From Antedon mediterranea (Eukaryota > Echinodermata > Crinoidea > Comatulida > Antedonidae), in contig NC_092674.1 of the NCBI RefSeq assembly GCF_964355755.1, forward strand, positions 31,732,001-31,796,000: a stretch of DNA of 64,000 bases, in the 5' to 3' direction. Position 1 is the stretch's first letter. Each line of letters starts with the position of its first letter. The position numbers and the translations under genes were made by a program. Shown in pieces: positions 59,548 through 64,000 of this stretch. The notes under the pieces were generated by a model that ran no database searches, was not told the origin of the DNA, and saw only the letters and a program-made list of their open reading frames with translations.

Positions 59548-60392
59548 CTTCTACATACAAAATAGAGTTACCACCATTATTTTTAATTTGTATTTTGCAC
59601 CTTAGAATTGATTCTTTAATTGCCAAAGCACACCATCCATGCCATGCAATACCATACAATACTGTTTTTGTTTACATTTGTCGTCATGAAAACCGACCCA
59701 GTGCGAGTGTTGTGTGACGCGTATGTGTTTTTAATGATATTTTGACGTTGGCGGCGCGCTGCTGTTGAGACATTTTTGTCAAATAATTTAATAAAAATTA
59801 TTTCTTTCATTCATGTTAGTACAATTTAGCTCTGTAATAAACTGAATAGGCTTAGATTTAGCCTATATTACTATTAGTTAACTAATATAATAATGGAAAG
59901 GTAGGCCTATGCCTAGCCTAGAATCGTAAGCCTAGCTAGGCCTAGGCCCTAGGCCTAAATAGGAGGCTAGGCCAAACTAGACTCTCTACTAATTAAGTAG
60001 CCTAGTAGGCTAGTCTAGACTAGTACTAGTAAGGCCTCCGAGGAGGCCGCCTAGGCTAGCCTTCTGTTTTGGTCTTTTTAGAGTATCTAGGCCTAGGCTA
60101 GGTAGGCTAGTATTAGAGGCTTGAAGGAGGCTGGTAATAACATGTACTTGATATCATTTTATATATTTTGCAGTTTTGTTTATATTTTAGAGTTTTAGTA
60201 CGGCAATGCAATGTACTGTATATATTGTAGTAGTAGGCCTAGTTGTAGTAGTAGGCCTATACATCTTTCTTATTCTTATTTTCTTTGTAGGTGCATTAAT
60301 GGATAAACCACAGTAGGCCTACTAATCAATTTGTTCTTATGTTTTCTATATCATCATAATCATCATCCTCAGTTTCCTTCTTAGACAGAGAC
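59548..60392. promoter_or_regulatory. Divergent promoter interval of the FAM47-like gene and KIF3A
   Basis: 845 bp separates two head-to-head start codons. It contains CpGs near 59730-59760 (GACGTTGGCGGCGCGCTGCTG) and a dense CTAGGCCTAGG palindrome field (59880-60110), with more TAGGCCTA copies at 60235, 60250 and 60315. A TTTCCTTCTTAG acceptor at 60384 implies an upstream non-coding KIF3A exon. Core promoter elements are not identifiable with certainty. Confidence 0.5.
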
Positions 60393-63300
60393 ATGACAGT
60401 AAGTATTAATGTCAATCAGAGACGATTCAGCCCACTTTTGGCCTAACGTCCCATTTTATTTTTAGTGTGCTGAAAGTGTAATCCCCGGTGTAATCAAATT
60501 GATATAAGAGTAAATAAAAATGTTATGAAAAGTCCATCAAGTTACTGCATACAATTGACTGGAAACCTTGAGTTCTTTTAAAAATGTTTGTTTCATGTGC
60601 ATATGGTATTTATGTTATTATTTTTAATAAAAATGAGAATAATAAAGGTATAAATACACAAGATACCTAAAAAAAGAGAACCCTAAAAATAACCCTAACC
60701 CAATTATTTTGTTGACACTAGAGATTGTTATTATAAAAAAAAAGTTCTATTTACTTTGTGAATGAACTTAAATTTATTATTATTTAACACAGATTAGTTT
60801 AAAAAAAAAGAAACTTAAATTAATTTTATTTATTCATTACTAGAACAAAGACAAGGATACTGTTCAAGTGGTGGTTCGCTGCCGTCCACTCAATGAAAAG
60901 GAAAAAGCAAAAGGTTTTAAAATGGCAGTGAAAGTTGATGAGGCGCTTGGACAAATTCAGGTGACAAATCCCAATGCCCCTGCGGGAGAACCCGCTAAAA
61001 CCTTTACATTTGATACTGTGTTTTCTCCAACCTCAAAACAAGTGGATGTTTATAACCAAACTGCCAGGCGCATTGTTAATGCTGTACTTGAGGGTTACAA
61101 TGGTAAAGACAATTATATAATTTAATAAAGATGATGTGTTTACTATACTAAGCTAAGAATGTTTACACTGGTTGCAATATGTATAATTCATTCTCTATGT
61201 TTATTCTTCATTATTTTTAGGTACAATTTTTGCATATGGGCAAACAGGGACTGGAAAGACATTCACAATGGAGGGTGTACGCTCACAGCCAGAGCTAAGA
61301 GGAATTATTCCAAACTCGTTTGCACATATATTTGGACATATTGCAAAGGCAGAAGAGAAAACACGTTTTCTAGTTAGAGTTTCTTATTTAGAAATCTACA
61401 ATGAGGAGATACGAGATTTGCTGAGCAAGAATCAGTCATCTAGGCTTGAGGTAAAATATATTTTATTGTTTACTTGTGAATAAATAAATATATTAATCAT
61501 TTGATATTTGTTTTACCTAAATTTGTACAGTAGAATTGAGTGTGTTTGACAAATACTTAAGCTATTCTTTATTTAAAGGTTAAAGAAAGACCTGATGTTG
61601 GTGTCTATGTGAAGGACTTGTCTGCATTTGTTGTCAATAATGCTGATGATATGGATAGGATCAATACAATTGGAAATAAAAATCGTTAGTATTTGTATTT
61701 GGTAGACTTGACTTGATTGTCTTAATACAACACCCATATACAGTTTGAAGATAGTAGGATTGACTCCACATACAATACATAGTCCATCATTCAGTATAAT
61801 GTAACTTGATTGCATTAGATTGTTGATTTTATTTAAGGATCTGTGGGGTCTACAAACATGAATGAACAAAGTTCAAGATCACATGCCATCTTCACCATAA
61901 CAGTGGAAAGAAGTGATGAAGGACTTGATAAAGAGCAGCATGTCAGGGTTGGAAAGTTGAACCTTGTAGATTTAGCTGTGAGTTAATTCATTGCAACAGT
62001 TCCTTTTATTATTCATATATTGCCATTTTAATTTATTATTTGTAGAGTTTTGAGAGGCAGTCAAATTATTGTTGGCTTTATTATTGATAATTTATTATGT
62101 GTAGAGTTCTGAGAGGCAGTCAAATTATTGTTGGCTTTATTATTGATATTGCTGTTGTAATTTATTATGTGTAGAGTTCTGAGAGGCAGTCAAATTATTG
62201 TTGGCTTTATTATTGATATTGCTGTTGTAATTTATTATGTGTAGAGTTCTAAGAGGCAGTCAAATTATTGTTGGCTTTATTATTGATATTGCTGTTGTAA
62301 TTTATTATGTGTAGAGTTCTGAGAGGCTGTCAAATTATTGTTGGCTTTATTATTCATATTGCTGTTGTAATTTATTATGTGTAGAGTTCTAAGAGGCAGT
62401 CAAATTATTGTTGGCTTTATTATTGATATTGCTGTTGTAATTTATTATGTGTAGAGTTCTAAGAGGCAGTCAAATTATTGTTGGCTTTATTATTGATATT
62501 GCTGTTGTAATTTATTATGTGTAGAGTTCTGAGAGGCAGTCAAATTATTGTTGGCTTTATTATTGATATTGCTGTTGTAATTTATTATGTGTAGAGTTCT
62601 AAGAGGCAGTCAAATTATTTTTGGCTTTATTATTCATATTGCTGTTGTAATTTATTATGTGTAGAGTTCTAAGAGGCAGTCAAATTATTGTTGGCTTTAT
62701 TATTGATATTGCTGTTGTAATTTATTATGTGTAGAGTTCTAAGAGGCAGTCAAATTATTGTTGGCTTTATTATTCATATTGCTGTTGTAATTTATTATGT
62801 GTAGAGTTCTAAGAGGCAGTCAAATTATTGTTGGCTTTATTATTGATATTGCTGTTGTAATTTATTATGTGTAGAGTTCTGAGAGGCAGTCAAATTATTG
62901 TTGGCTTTATTATTCATATTGCTGTTGTAATTTATTATGTGTAGAGTTCTAAGAGGCAGTCAAATTATTGTTGACTTTATTATTGATATTGCTGTTGTAA
63001 TTTATTATGTGTAGAGTTCTGAGAGGCAGTCAAATTATTGTTGGCTTTATTATTCATATTGCTGTTGTAATTTATTATGTGTAGAGTTCTGAGAGGCAGT
63101 CAAATTATTGTTGGCTTTATTATTCATATTGCTGTTGTAATTTATTATGTGTAGAGTTCTGAGAGGCAGTCAAATTATTGTTGGCTTTATTATTCATATT
63201 GCTGTTGTAATTTATTATGTGTAGAGTTCTAAGAGGCAGTCAAATTATTATTGGCTTTATTATTGATATTGCTGTTGTAATTTATTATGTGTAGAGTTCT

Positions 63301-64000
63301 GAGAGGCAGTCAAATTATTGTTGGCTTTATTATTCATATTGCTGTTGTAATTTATTATGTGTAGAGTTCTGAGAGGCTGTCAAATTATTGTTGGCTTTAT
63401 TATTGATATTGCTTTTGTAATTTATTATATGTAGAGTTCTAAGAGGCAGTCAAATTGTTGTTGCCTTTTTCATTCATATTGCCATTATATGATTATTTGT
63501 AGGGTTCTGAGAGGCAGTCAAAAACTGGTGCATCTGGGCAGCGTTTGGTGGAAGCTACAAAAATCAACTTGTCTTTATCAACATTAGGAAATGTAATCTC
63601 ATCATTGGTAGATGGTAAAAGTACACACATTCCATACAGAAATTCAAAACTTACCAGACTACTGCAAGACTCTCTTGGAGGGAATGCTAAAACTGTTATG
63701 GTAAGTTTTACAAGAATTCCATTACATTTGTTATTAATTATACTTATTAACTTGCCAATGTATACTTTGATTTGTTCAAAAAGGATAGTTTGTAGCAAGA
63801 TTCTTGTATTTCATTTGTTTGCAGTGTGCAAACCTAGGGCCAGCGGAGTACAACTATGATGAAACAATAAGTACATTGAGGTATGCTAATCGGGCAAAGA
63901 ACATAAAAAACAAAGCCAAGATTAATGAAGATCCAAAAGATGCTCTACTCAGACAGTTCCAAAAGGAAATTGATGATCTTAAGAAGAAACTTCAGGATGG
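60393..64000 (+). CDS. KIF3A: KIF3A, kinesin-2 motor subunit (motor domain; 3' end outside window)
   Basis: Exons: 60393-60398, 60844-61102, 61221-61450, 61579-61684, 61838-61977, 63503-63700, 63825-64000 (continues). Phases agree. The frame covers the whole motor: [14 protein letters not shown]-loop [13 protein letters not shown], the KIF3A-type [20 protein letters not shown], switch [14 protein letters not shown], switch [54 protein letters not shown], and the start of the neck coiled coil ([15 protein letters not shown]). Kinesin-2 (KIF3A/KIF3B/KAP) moves intraflagellar-transport trains to the ciliary tip. All nucleotide-binding residues are present. The first exon (only Met-Thr before the donor) is inferred from phase and from an acceptor just upstream. 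The intron that splits DLA/GSER carries a 70-bp array copying the acceptor. Confidence 0.95.
62036..63480 (+). repeat. 70-bp tandem array duplicating a KIF3A 3' splice site and exon start, about 21 copies
   Basis: Unit: TGCTGTTGTAATTTATTATG, TGTAGAGTTCTGAGAGGCAG, TCAAATTATTGTTGGCTTTA, TTATTGATAT. Each copy contains TTATTATGTGTAG/AGTTCTGAGAGGCAGTCAAA, matching the real acceptor and first 19 bases of the GSERQSK exon (TTATTTGTAG/GGTTCTGAGAGGCAGTCAAA at 63503) except for G to A at the first base. The array runs from 60 bp after the previous donor up to the real exon. Splicing to a repeat copy would read [13 protein letters not shown] and stop. Confidence 0.95.

Overview
This is an intron-rich animal nuclear sequence. 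It has GT-AG introns, single-gene transcription units, CR1-like retroposons, a tRNA-derived SINE and very large intronic minisatellites. Dense TAGGCCTA/CTAGGC clusters near promoters, a fly-type Sfmbt (FCS finger, four MBT repeats, SAM) and a FAM47-family gene suggest a marine invertebrate deuterostome, most likely an echinoderm. That placement is inference, not proof.

Layout, left to right: (1) 60-2705, minus strand: 5' part of WBP4/FBP21, a spliceosome-associated zinc-finger/WW protein, running off the left edge. (2) 6458-17506, plus: complete 17-exon Polycomb-group gene of the Sfmbt type, with a 53-bp satellite, a SINE, a hAT-like MITE and a LINE tail in its introns. (3) 19604-22178 and 22832-26196, plus: tandem duplicate of a 9-exon secreted M14 metallocarboxypeptidase. 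Both copies have Lys at the S1' specificity position, which predicts removal of acidic C-terminal residues. (4) 26197-29323: transposon-derived spacer. (5) 29324-52465, plus: 27-exon gene for a ~1542-aa IQ-motif protein I do not recognise; more than half of the locus is minisatellite. (6) 53198-59547, minus: complete 8-exon FAM47-family gene with a dead CR1-like LINE in one intron. (7) 60393-64000, plus: 5' part of KIF3A (kinesin-2 motor), head-to-head with the FAM47-like gene and cut by the right edge.

The most striking pattern is that tandem repeats in four genes include an exon-intron boundary in their repeat unit. The WBP4 exon-2 donor, the Sfmbt zinc-finger-exon donor, two exon ends of the IQ gene and the KIF3A acceptor in front of the GSER (switch II) exon are each copied 4 to about 21 times. 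The result is arrays of duplicate splice sites next to the true site. In the IQ gene two such arrays would give in-frame length variants; elsewhere the extra sites would cause frameshifts or stops, so cells must ignore them.

All gene models were built by hand by chaining exons with consistent splice phase. UTR limits and transcription starts are not determined. Family names rest on recognised motifs, not on a database search.
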